Shown in pieces: positions 1 through 10,000 of a stretch of 64,000 nucleotides of DNA. The notes beneath the pieces were generated by a model, which had not been told where the DNA came from, did no database searches, and saw nothing but the letters and a program-made list of their open reading frames with translations. Each line of letters opens with the position of its first letter. Position 1 is the stretch's first letter. The stretch covers positions 1-64,000 of the forward strand of contig VRMN01000013.1 of assembly GCA_008690995.1 (NCBI GenBank), given 5' to 3'. The stretch comes from Porphyridium purpureum. Lineage: Eukaryota; Rhodophyta; Bangiophyceae; Porphyridiales; Porphyridiaceae. A program made the translations under genes and the position numbers.

Positions 1-1407
1 CGCTCGCGTGCGGCTCTCAATTCGACGACTTGAATCGTACTCAGCTTTGTCATATCCGTAGGAATGTATGAGTTACACAAATCACCAATCGTGTCTGATG
101 TATTATTCGAATAGTATGCATTGTACCACGCACCGCTCTTTTGCGTGATTGGTTTTGTCAAACCTTCGTCGAGCTTTGATGTGGATGAGCATGCCTTGGA
201 TTTGGATCGCTGTCTCATCGAATGTTCTGCATACGCTGGTTCGGATACCTTGCGGTTGTCGTCTTCATTTCTGCTATGCGCATCGAGTGCAGCCAAACAT
301 TCTTCGGTGATAGTCAGTGGTACGAGTGGTGCCGCTCCACTTCGAAAAAATGCGAGAAGATCCAAATCACAAATGCTGCCTGGAGTGTATGGTTTAATTC
401 GCGACGTGTTTCGCATCTTCAGTTTAGACTTCTGCTTGAACTGTGAACGGGTATTCGATAACGTGAGCGCGACCGTTGCATCTGAGTTGGTCATTGTTAT
501 TGTCGCAGCGCCGTCGAATACCGGAGTAGGACGATGAGTCTCAAAAACTGCGTCATTCGCTTGATCCGGATACGTATTATTCGGATTATCATCGCATAAT
601 ACGTTTGCCTGTGATGGACTTTCATCCTTGTCCATCGGCGACTGCATTACTTCGGTCTCACTTTCGCGAAGTGGTGGTAGCATCGGATGTTGCGGATCAA
701 CAGTCTGAGGAAGACCAGTGCATTCAATCGCAGCATATGGTGGGAAACCAGCATCGAGAAGAGTCAATGACTCATACGGTTCGTCATCTGTACTCGCAGA
801 ATTCGTTGGTTTGTGTTTGATCCGAGCAGCCGTTGTCGTCGGTGCCCGTGTTTCCGTGTGAAGCTGTTGAATCCGCGTGGTATTTGTGTTCGTTCTTGTT
901 GCCAGGTTCGCGGATTTCTTTCGACACTTGCGCTTATTCGGATGGTTGAAGGGCGAGTCATTGTCTGTATCGTCAATCCTTTGTGTTGCATTCTTTTCTG
1001 TTTCGGCGAATGTATCATATGTGTGGTCAGCGCATGTATTTTTGCCGAACAATTTCAATGCAGCACAGGTCGTATGCATCGTCTTTTGGCATCCATCTGC
1101 TAGACATGTGATTGTGTCGTACTGGTCGTCGTCGGATGCGATTGTATTCGACGAATTCAAACGACTGCATTCTCCGGATATGTGAACTGCGAAACACGGT
1201 TGCCGATCACTGGCGGTAGTGGGTTGAAGAATCGCATCGGTCGACGCCTTGATGTACCGCTTTCTTTGAGCTGCCTTCCCGGTCTTGCTCGTTATCTTCT
1301 CCAAATCCGTGTTCCCTAGCAATGACGGTGCGTCAGCCTTTGACAGACATCCGGATCTTCCGCGCCCTTTACGCCGCCCTGAATCCACAGTTTCTTTGTA
1401 CATCCTT
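1..1407 (-). CDS. PHD-like zinc-finger protein, partial (runs off the left edge)
   Basis: On the minus strand one frame is open without a stop from 1407 down to base 1 (469 codons), so its C-terminus lies outside the window. The start is uncertain: an in-frame TAA at 1410-1408 precedes the open stretch, and the nearest upstream ATG in that frame is at 1473. The reading shows a basic segment, then a Cys/His cluster around 1190-1020: an early pair CFAVHISGEC, then C-x4-C-x4-H-x2-C-x10-C-x2-H containing DGCQKTMHTTCAALK. This spacing resembles the second half of an extended PHD finger, a chromatin-reader fold. After it come a short basic KRKCRKK run, possibly a nuclear signal, and a polar, probably disordered region. 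A short intron or one mutation could explain the TAA. The function as a chromatin reader is inference. Confidence 0.55.
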
Positions 1408-1473
1408 TTACCGATTCCGCGCATTCTCCAAATCCCTCCGCGTTGTCAATATCCGCGTTGACCTCATGCGCAT

Positions 1474-1978
1474 AGACCTTTGTCTTGTTCACCCGGATCC
1501 GCGTGCCACCCCGTCAGCGCTTTGTCCCTTCCGTCCCCTCCGCCTTCTCCGCTCCCTCCATCCCCTTCGCTCCTGTCTTTCTTCAGCCGGAATCTACATA
1601 GTCCCTCCCGCCCTCTGGTCTGCAGATTAGTTTCCTCGCTTGGCTTAATTTGCGCGCGCTCAGGCAATAAATCATCAAATGATGTTGTTTTATTATAATT
1701 TTGAATATGCATGAAAAGTCATCGAATTGTGATGAGGTATCCGGTTCATACTCAAATAGCTCTTTTTCATCCATAGCCATTCCTGACTTTGATGTGCATG
1801 GCTCACTTCGTTCGTGTGACGAAGTCGAGCATGGGCGTGGATCGTATGAAGGTGTCGAGGTTCGGGCTCTCTGTGCTTGTGTGTCAGAGGTGACGTTGCG
1901 CATGCGAATTGTCGGGCTACAACACACGGATAGGAACTGATACGCGGATATGCTGCCGTCTTACTCCTAAGCCCAGCA
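1474..1978. other. Divergent intergenic region of element 1
   Basis: Lies between the zinc-finger frame (-) and the coiled-coil gene (+), so it should hold two promoters facing apart. A pyrimidine-rich tract covers roughly 1515-1600. The ATCCG/CGGAT motif continues through it. No TATA box or open frame convincing as a gene was seen. Confidence 0.4.
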
Positions 1979-2935
1979 ATGTCGGATAGTGAAGAAGTCG
2001 ATCGACTGCGAACGCAACTCGCTTTGGCGCTTAGTTCGAATATCATTGCTCAGAATACTACCGAATTGAAGGCACGAGAATATGCGCTTTATTCGATGAT
2101 CACCGAGTCCAAGCTCATGAGCGTTGAAAAGGAAATTCAAGGTCTGCGGCGTGATATCGACGAGATAATCCGAATGCTCCGCGAACGCGAACGAGATCGT
2201 ATCGCGGATCCGATTGCTGTGCGGGAACCGAGAAGTGGTGAAAACATACAGGGTGCAGGCTTCAATACGGACGTTATCTGGATGCGTACGTCTATGATCA
2301 ATGCACAGCGCAATTTATCCGAGTTTCTGTCGCGGATCAATTGCCGTTACATGGCGTGCCAGAATTCGCATGTGGTTCCCGAATTGGTCATGGTGGATTG
2401 GCCAGTGCAACATTCGGATGGATGGCCTGCCAAGATCGAACGCATTGATGATTTGCAGTATCCAATTCCTGAACATGTTTTGTTAGAGCATCCGGCATTC
2501 GGTGTACGACAGAAGAGCAAGATTCAGCGTATAAGTCGAGTATACGTTCATTTCCAAGGTCAAGCGTTGACAAGCGATCTGTTGAAGTTCCATCCTCATC
2601 CGGATGCATCTACTGTCTGGTCCAATCTTTTATCGTATATTCTGGTTTGCTGGAATGTCACGGGGAGCCGTCGGTATCCGTGGGAGAACTTTTCGTGGGT
2701 GACAAAGGAAAAGATCCGTGGGGGTTTCGAATGCTACGAATCGACATACGGCTCTGCCTGTCTTCGTTTCTGTCATTTGTACGGGTTCGATGAGGTGGAC
2801 ACGGATCCTCCCATAGCGTGCTCTCGCGCATGTACACAAGGTTGCCTTCGTAGGCGTGGAAGAACCTTGCATGATTTCGCGACTGACTGTAAACGCATGC
2901 ACGATACGTTGATCCGTATGAAATGTAGCCTTTAA
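1979..2935 (+). CDS. Coiled-coil element protein, 318 aa (homologue of the 361-aa protein at 36.6 kb)
   Basis: The ATG at 1979 opens a 318-residue frame. Residues 1 to about 85 are rich in charged residues and leucine with heptad-like spacing and should form a coiled coil, suggesting a dimer. The rest is a compact domain ending in a Cys/His-rich tail. It is homologous over its length to the protein at 36,609-37,694: both share AQNT-x-EL and EYAL-x-SM in the coiled coil, LLVCWNV/ILVCWNV, PW-x-N-x-SW, R-G-x-FECYE and a C-terminal DC-x4-H. No known family was recognised. It faces the 344-aa gene with only 64 bases between the stop codons. A DNA-binding or transposition-accessory role, as for CACTA TNPA, is inference from its position and its conservation next to the transposase. 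Confidence 0.75.
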   Translation: MSDSEEVDRLRTQLALALSSNIIAQNTTELKAREYALYSMITESKLMSVEKEIQGLRRDIDEIIRMLRERERDRIADPIAVREPRSGENIQGAGFNTDVIWMRTSMINAQRNLSEFLSRINCRYMACQNSHVVPELVMVDWPVQHSDGWPAKIERIDDLQYPIPEHVLLEHPAFGVRQKSKIQRISRVYVHFQGQALTSDLLKFHPHPDASTVWSNLLSYILVCWNVTGSRRYPWENFSWVTKEKIRGGFECYESTYGSACLRFCHLYGFDEVDTDPPIACSRACTQGCLRRRGRTLHDFATDCKRMHDTLIRMKCSL

Positions 2936-2999
2936 TAAAACATCTTGGACGAAATCTAGGTCTACTTCACATTAAAATGTATGCTCATATCGGATCATT

Positions 3000-4034
3000 T
3001 CACTCGATCGAATGCGAGTCGTTGTCCAGCATTGCCATATCTTCAGCCAAAGTATCCGCCTCTTTATACGATTCCGCTGCTGCATTCCATTCGTCCCTGC
3101 ACTGGTCGTGGGCAAGCGTGAACGCTTCAAAGCTTCCGGATGAAGGTACAAGAACACAATCCTGGATTATCTTTTTCAATGCAATGTTCGACCTGCTGTA
3201 GCGCGTGCTCGGCGCGAGCTCTGCACGGATGACCTGGAGTATGCGGTGCTTGAATCCGATGAAACTCTTATTATGCTCCTCGGCCAATTCGAAATACTTG
3301 CTGGCAAGCTCCGTTCGGAGCTTGCGATTCATCTGACCGATCCTCATCGAGGTCTCTTCCCCCGTATGCCGCATTCTTGACCATGTCGTTGTTCTGCGCG
3401 AAATGAGTCCATCCGGTTCGAAGAGAATTCGAAGCTTGATCAGTTCATCCGATATCGTGCGCACTTGTCCGTAGTCAGCGTATTCGGACATAGCGTCAAT
3501 ATCAGGATCTCTCATACGTTGCTGAAAACCATTGTTGCTCAGATCCTTGGGCTCGACGAGGATCTGCCACGAATGCAAGAAATGTGGCGTCGGATTCAAC
3601 CACATCAATACTTCTGGCACATTTGCATATATCGCAGCCGTACAAGAATCCGTATGCATCGTCCTAGTGATTGAATCAATGTATCCGGGTGAGAGCCATA
3701 CGCGCGGTGGCATTTCCCATGGTCTTGCCGACGTTCGACGGCGACGCGAACCCACCTTGTATTCGTCTTCGTCATCTTCCACCGGATTCTCAGCACGACG
3801 AAATAGATCCCATGTAAATTCGACAATCGCTGGAACTGCACGAACGAAGTATTCGATGATATCATTCATTGCCGGATCATGCTTTTCGTAGTCCTTGAAT
3901 ACATATCGGCTCTGAAACTGGTCCACGATCTGCCGCGTGATACGAATTTGAGCTGCAAAGTAATGCCATGCGATGTGATAGCGTGCGACCCACAGTCGTG
4001 CATGAAGTTCGCTGAATCGATTATACTGGTCCAT
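3000..4034 (-). CDS. Element 1 orphan protein, 344 aa
   Basis: The ATG at 4034 starts directly downstream of the 865-aa gene's stop, with 24 bases between them, so the two minus-strand genes may be co-transcribed. The protein is largely helical by composition. An acidic DDEDEY run followed by RRRRTSARP lies near residues 85-105, possibly a nuclear signal. A decayed relative occurs in element 2 (29,985-36,623, +), with matching blocks VP-x2-LM / P-x-PHF-x3-W, then R-x-IS with LR and RR, then MN-x-x-(V/L). No catalytic motif was recognised. Conservation in both elements, next to the coiled-coil gene and convergent with it, argues for an element function rather than a captured host gene. Confidence 0.7.
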   Translation of the reverse strand: MDQYNRFSELHARLWVARYHIAWHYFAAQIRITRQIVDQFQSRYVFKDYEKHDPAMNDIIEYFVRAVPAIVEFTWDLFRRAENPVEDDEDEYKVGSRRRRTSARPWEMPPRVWLSPGYIDSITRTMHTDSCTAAIYANVPEVLMWLNPTPHFLHSWQILVEPKDLSNNGFQQRMRDPDIDAMSEYADYGQVRTISDELIKLRILFEPDGLISRRTTTWSRMRHTGEETSMRIGQMNRKLRTELASKYFELAEEHNKSFIGFKHRILQVIRAELAPSTRYSRSNIALKKIIQDCVLVPSSGSFEAFTLAHDQCRDEWNAAAESYKEADTLAEDMAMLDNDSHSIE

Positions 4035-4058
4035 TCGAAAGCTCCTTCCGTGTTTATC

Positions 4059-6656
4059 CTAATCAGCGTGATGGCGCGTTACATCGAATACAGGCCATTG
4101 CCTCCTCCATTCAATCACACTTTCTACTCGCACCTGGAACGACGGCCAGTAGGCACAGATCTCATGGAATGCAGTAATCGTATGCACGCTCGATAGGTAC
4201 GAACCACTCGGATAACCATTCATTGTATCCATTTCTGGCGAGAAGCTCGTGGAGGTATCCGAATATTTTCTGAGCACCTGGTCATACGCGAAAACATCAA
4301 TTTCCTTTGTTTCAGCGAGCAACATTCGCCGCGTCACTTGATTCCGACCGAATCCAACCCTGGCATCCATCGACCGTTTGTAATACGCATGTTCATATGC
4401 TGCTTCGATGCATCGTTGTTCTTGATCACCCCCCATCGTTTTCTTCCGGCACAACAAGAATCGATGTGCGTATCGGATGCCACGCAGCACATCCTGAAGA
4501 GGATGAACCGGAAGGCGCTCCACAGTGCCAATCGGATTCGTATACACATCTTCGTAAGAGAAATCATCGCATGAACATCCGTATCGAGAATCACATTTGT
4601 TTCCCATCGAAGCCGTATGCGTGTATCGACATGGTCTGTATGCCATACAGGCAAGCGCGCCTTGGACTGCGCAAGTCACCGCATACCATTCGTTGGCTAG
4701 AGATTCAAAGTGACCTAAGGCATCAAATCCACGTCGCATCTCCGCTGGTTGCATTAATTCCGTATTATCCATCGGATGTGCAAATCGGAGCCTTGCGTAC
4801 GCATTATTCATATTCAAGGCATTGATACGGATTAGATCCCAGAGCATTGCTGTATCTCTCAGCATCCATGAAAACATGCCGCTATCCGCTATCGTGAAGC
4901 CGGTTGGGTCTGATGGATGATTCATCACCCGAATAATATAATCCTCGGATGCAAACTTTCGTCCTCGGTAACCCGTCGTCTTCTTCGTCGCCAGGTGGGG
5001 TACCTCCTGAATGAGGTACGCACCGATATCCGCGTGCAGGAATTGACAGTCATCCGAAGTAAACGCGAATTCATCCGTAAAGTATTCGTCTACTGTGTAG
5101 TTGCTGAACAGCAGCGCATTCGGAAGCTCTGCACCGTTATAGTCTTCGCGTGGAGAGTCTTCGCACGGAGTGACTTCGAAAAATTCGAGCCCGGTCAGAC
5201 CGTCGGTGAAGTTCTGATGCGGATCTTTGTTCTCGAACGACCATGCCGTAAGCATTCGCATGTAGAAGTCGACGTTCAGAATCACATCCAAAAGATGCAG
5301 ACCCACCTTGTCATTTTCCTTGGCCTCTATGTGAATGGCCTTATACGTATTCTCACTTGCATCCTTGTACATCGCACTGAATCGATCTATGATGTCGTAA
5401 TGCGAAAAGCCTCGTCTGATGGACTTAGGTTGCTGCATCGGATGACTGCTTCGACCGAGAGTGCACGTATCTGTCCGTGCACGCTTCGGATCCTGACGTG
5501 AAGCAAATATCCCAGGCACATTTCGGATATCACTTCGAATTTCTCCTCGGATATAGCTAGGTCCCGGATCGTCTTCGCGGCTGTATGAAGCCGTGTCATA
5601 CTTGACATTCCCATATCCGCGGGGAATCTGTCCCGGGCGCGGGAGCGAACTGCTTCCTCGCCTTTCGAATGGCGCACGGTACGTTCCGGATCCAGAACCA
5701 CTTGGCATATCGATTCTACCATACCCAGGCGGGCCTCGTAGCGTTTTCTGGGTATTCGGATTCAGCGCAGCGGCCCCAAGTCGCAGCGAACTCGCCGAAT
5801 TACTACGGATGAGTCCACCACGAATGCGACGGCTGCGCTCATCAGCATCCGATGCTTCACTACTTTCGATCGAATCTGACATTCGTCGTTTCCCTTTGTC
5901 AACAGTCGAGACCCTTTTCGATCGCCGAGTATTCGGATTTACGTCAGACTCAGCATGCTGTCCTGAAGGTGCGTTCGAATCACGCAAATTCGTTTCAGGC
6001 GTTCTCTTGACACGCATATCCGTATCCATTTTCGCAGCGTCCAACGAATCTCCGGATGCATATTTCTCTGCACCAGCACCTGCTGCAGGTAGTCCGGTAT
6101 CCGCTGGAACGTGTCCGCGCAATGCTCTTGCCGACACACTCTGCGAATCCGACGACACAGAAACCGCGCGAATCGGAGATCGACGGCCAACACTGGACAT
6201 GGGTGTGGTCGACTTCTTCGCAGTATCCGAAGCCTTTCCCACGATATCGGACGGTTTCGCACCGACGTCCTTCACTGGATCCTCCTTCGGATTTGCACCG
6301 ACGTCCTTCACTAGATCCTCCTTCGGATTCGTCTCCGCGTCCGCGCATTTCGCACCAATCGGATCACCTACTGCAACCGTCTCAGCTGAAGCCGTAGCTG
6401 GCGCGGACTCCGACGGCATTTTTTCCACATCCCTCTCAACTTCATCATTCGGATGACCTCTGACGGCTGCCTTCAGTTTCGACGATGCTCCACGCACTGC
6501 CGAACCCTGACCCGCACCGGACGCACGCCCAGGCTCCACCTTTTTCGTCGCCGCCGGATTCGTCGCTTTACCCCCCTTGCCCTGCGCACTTCCGGATACC
6601 ACTTTCCTTCCTTTCGACGGATTCGGATCCGCCACTTTCTTCCCGGTGTTCTCCAT
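4059..6656 (-). CDS. Element 1 orphan protein, about 865 aa, disordered N-terminus and Cys-containing C-terminal domain
   Basis: The frame is open from a GTG at 6680; the first ATG is at 6656 and is preferred. Residues 1 to about 420 are low-complexity and rich in Ser, Pro, Lys, Arg, Asp and Gly, with a short tandem repeat of NPKED-x-VKDVGA type near residues 110-140. This part is probably disordered and nuclear. Residues from about 430 to the end look folded, with many aromatic residues and a Cys cluster (MGNKCDSRYGCSCDD) near residue 700 that could bind metal. No homologue was found in element 2, where this slot is empty. It is divergent from the transposase gene, so the two may share a 430-bp promoter region. 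Function unknown. Confidence 0.7.
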   Translation of the reverse strand: MENTGKKVADPNPSKGRKVVSGSAQGKGGKATNPAATKKVEPGRASGAGQGSAVRGASSKLKAAVRGHPNDEVERDVEKMPSESAPATASAETVAVGDPIGAKCADAETNPKEDLVKDVGANPKEDPVKDVGAKPSDIVGKASDTAKKSTTPMSSVGRRSPIRAVSVSSDSQSVSARALRGHVPADTGLPAAGAGAEKYASGDSLDAAKMDTDMRVKRTPETNLRDSNAPSGQHAESDVNPNTRRSKRVSTVDKGKRRMSDSIESSEASDADERSRRIRGGLIRSNSASSLRLGAAALNPNTQKTLRGPPGYGRIDMPSGSGSGTYRAPFERRGSSSLPRPGQIPRGYGNVKYDTASYSREDDPGPSYIRGEIRSDIRNVPGIFASRQDPKRARTDTCTLGRSSHPMQQPKSIRRGFSHYDIIDRFSAMYKDASENTYKAIHIEAKENDKVGLHLLDVILNVDFYMRMLTAWSFENKDPHQNFTDGLTGLEFFEVTPCEDSPREDYNGAELPNALLFSNYTVDEYFTDEFAFTSDDCQFLHADIGAYLIQEVPHLATKKTTGYRGRKFASEDYIIRVMNHPSDPTGFTIADSGMFSWMLRDTAMLWDLIRINALNMNNAYARLRFAHPMDNTELMQPAEMRRGFDALGHFESLANEWYAVTCAVQGALACMAYRPCRYTHTASMGNKCDSRYGCSCDDFSYEDVYTNPIGTVERLPVHPLQDVLRGIRYAHRFLLCRKKTMGGDQEQRCIEAAYEHAYYKRSMDARVGFGRNQVTRRMLLAETKEIDVFAYDQVLRKYSDTSTSFSPEMDTMNGYPSGSYLSSVHTITAFHEICAYWPSFQVRVESVIEWRRQWPVFDVTRHHAD

Positions 6657-7087
6657 CTCGTCCCGCTCACCACCACTCACGCACCCGCACTGTCCACCGC
6701 GCTACCGCCCTCTCCGCCTTGTCCGCCTTCCCAGCGCTTCCCACCTTCGCACAACCCACCTTCTCCGGATCACACCAACTTCCCCACACGATCTGCTCTT
6801 CGCCCCACGGCCACTGCGGCCTGCGCGTTTGACTTGTATCGAATTTGATGGACCCAAATGAAAAAAATGGCAGAATTGAATGGCATGTGGGGTTTTGTCG
6901 GGAAAATTACGCATTCACAGAGAGAAAGCTTTACATTAACTACCTCTTTGGCTTGCCGTGGTACAAACGCTACGCCTGCGTCCAGGAAAGACACGCGCAT
7001 CGGATGGACGGAAGGCTTTGGAGGCGGAACGGATACAGCGTGACGTGCGCGAAAACATACGGATAGGAAGACTTCCCCAAACCGCGA
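6657..7087. other. Bidirectional intergenic region between the 865-aa gene and the transposase
   Basis: About 430 bases separate two genes that start in opposite directions. It is C-rich at 6,660-6,780, with the motif ATCCG/CGGAT interspersed. It probably carries both promoters; no clear TATA box was seen. Confidence 0.35.
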
Positions 7088-10000
7088 ATGGACAGACAGC
7101 AAGGCCTCGAGAGCAACGCTTGGCATCGACGTAGAAACAAACGTATCCGATGCGATGGGACCCGATGCGACTTCACCGTACCAGAGGATGAGGGATTGAC
7201 TTACTCCACGCGACTTCACATGATGCAGTCACACAAGCGCAAGTGTAAACTTCGCATGCATCCGAATCGACTCCCGTATACGCAGGCCTACTTATTTGAT
7301 GCGGACGACGGTAGTTTGCAGAGGGAGGACAGTCCGGATGATACGGGAAGCGCAAATACAGAAACGCGGACTGGACGAGGCAGTGAGCTTCCTGATATCC
7401 GGATGGATGACGAGGACCCGGAAATGCAATTTCATTCGGATCGTGACATTGACAGCGGTTGCGAGAGCTTGCATGCAAACCTGACACAGGATGCGGAAAT
7501 GTATCTAAGACCGATGGAGCCGGTGCGTGGCGGAGAAGAAGGAGAAGAGCAAGTCGAATATATCTTAGGTCCGTATGCCAAGCACTTTAATGCGTTATTA
7601 AACCAAAAGACTTTACGAGAGCGCTTGCAAGATCGTGACGACGAGATGTCAAAATTCGTACGGAGTCTGACAGGCGCGGGTGAAATGGAAGATGTTGATC
7701 TGGATGAAGCAATCGAGATGATACGATTTAAAAACGACCAGGAAGTATTCATCCAGAAGCATGGGATATCCGTACGTCATGCCACGGACTTAAAGTCGAT
7801 TGAAGCCAAACTCTTACGAATTGCTATCCGTATGACTCTGCGCCAAGTAAGCCAGCTGACAAAACACTCATTTACCATGTTGAAAAGGTATCCGTTAAAC
7901 CACGAGGCGTCTCGAATCGACGCTGTATACGCTGCATTACAAAGCAAATTGAACATAGCTTCCTCTCACGTGCTGAAACGAGCAACAAAACTTCTTTTCA
8001 CATTCAGATCTTCGAAGCGGATGTCTTCGCTTCTTGGCAATCCGAGTATTAAACCTGTTGAGACGTACGTCGAGTATGGTCGCGGAATCCGACTGAGACG
8101 AAACACCCTACGCCGGAACGTGAAGCAAACGATCCGATTTCGTGAACCGATGGACATCGTCATGCGTTCAGCTGCAGCTATTATTGATGAATACGGATTG
8201 GAGCCATTCGTTATCGACTTATTCAAAACCCGGGATCGCGAAATAGTGATGCATCCGCAGGATGGAAACCTCTGCATCAGCGCAGCCCGTCGGATAGAAT
8301 TTGAAGTGAATCGAAAACATGGACCGGATCCACCTCAGGTTGTAATTCTTCCAATACAGATATTTGCGGATGAGTCCCATATGACCCAGAATGGACGACA
8401 CACAGTGACGCCACTGAAGATACGAATAGTACATCGAAGGCTGTTTGATACACACTCTTCCCGTATTCCTCAAGTCGTCGCATACTTACCACCTGTGGAT
8501 ACCCGAAGTATTGCACGAGCATTTGGTGAGGAAACAAGTATCCGCATTGATCCGAAGCTAGCCAAAAGAGAGCTCGAATCGTCCATGTACCATGCAATTA
8601 TGAAAAAGGCATTCCACCATCTCATGATCGCGAATAAATTCGGAGTGCCAGTCCTGTGGAATCATCGCCGCTTGCTTCTTTTTCCTATTGCATACAAGTT
8701 GTCAATGGACATGCCGATGATCTCAAAATGCTCATTTACGAAAGCTTCTTTTGTATCCGGATCCCGTGCTCGAACCATGCCATGCCATCAATGCATGGTG
8801 ATAGCGCCAGAGGCCACAACTCGAGCAGTCGAAGCAGGACCAAATTCGGATGCATCCAAGGCAGAAGAGTTCTGGATTACGCGTATTCCTCTGCAATATC
8901 GCTGTGAGAAGCAGGTTGAACCTTTCATCACGCAGAATTTATCTGCATGGGGCACGCTACAGAGAAAAGAACAATCTCTCCACTTTCTCGGTGACTCAGC
9001 GGCTATCGGATGGAATCGATTTGATGATGACGATGACGTTGCATTCAATGCAACGATATCCGCATTCAAACACAAAATACATCTGCGCAACCGCGGGAGA
9101 TTTCAACTGACAGGCATAGATGGCTTGCACGGATTCCTTGCATTTTGGCTTCGAGGTATCACAATCGCTGGTCTCAAAGCATTGCTGAGCAAACCGAATA
9201 CTGTACACGAGGTAGGCCTCGTCGCTGAGAGACTCACGGAAGCGCAGCAGCGAGCTACGCGACACTTGAACGAAGTAGAACATTCGGATTTTCCACGCAT
9301 GTGGGCTTCACTCGATTTCGATGAACAAAGACATGGAAGTGCATCCGAAGATACCAGTGGCGATGATTCAGAGTCGCATGACGAATACTCTTCGGATGAT
9401 GACATTGTCCGCGCGAATGAAAGAAATTCGTCACAAACGAATACACGTCAAAGACCAAAGGCCAAAGCAAAGACGAACGACTCTCACATCAATCCGAGGA
9501 GGGCAGAGTCCGACAGAAAGGGCAGCGTATCTGACCAACTTCGAGGTATCATCGACTCAGCAGCAGGTAAAGCTTGGAACCAAATTGCGACGGAGATAAC
9601 GGATGAGGCGAGGTTCCGGCGACCAGCGACATACTCTCCGATACGATTATCTTCGTTTTTATCCGACTTAACCAAATTCGCAGAACAATCATATTCGCTG
9701 GGCTTTCTACTTCAAATGATTGTTCTTGTACACCAGGAGCATTTACTCTCGGATCGTACACGTGAAAGCTTTACCGAACTTGCAACCAGATGTATCCGAC
9801 TGTATGGCGTACTATACAAAGAAAAGCTGCGTCGACCATGGCTTGAACTCATCCCAAGGCTCACATCCGACTTGCAATCCCGACTCGATTCATACAAGCG
9901 GCAGATCAATCTACGTTGGAATGCTCCGAAAATACATGCACTGTCTCACTTCGGGGACAACTTGACGGATCTGGGACCGATAAAGTTTTGGGATACTACG

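Noticed and set aside
121-1185. Several plus-strand frames at the left edge
   Set aside because: They are antisense to the longer minus-strand frame with the zinc-finger pattern, and their translations look random.
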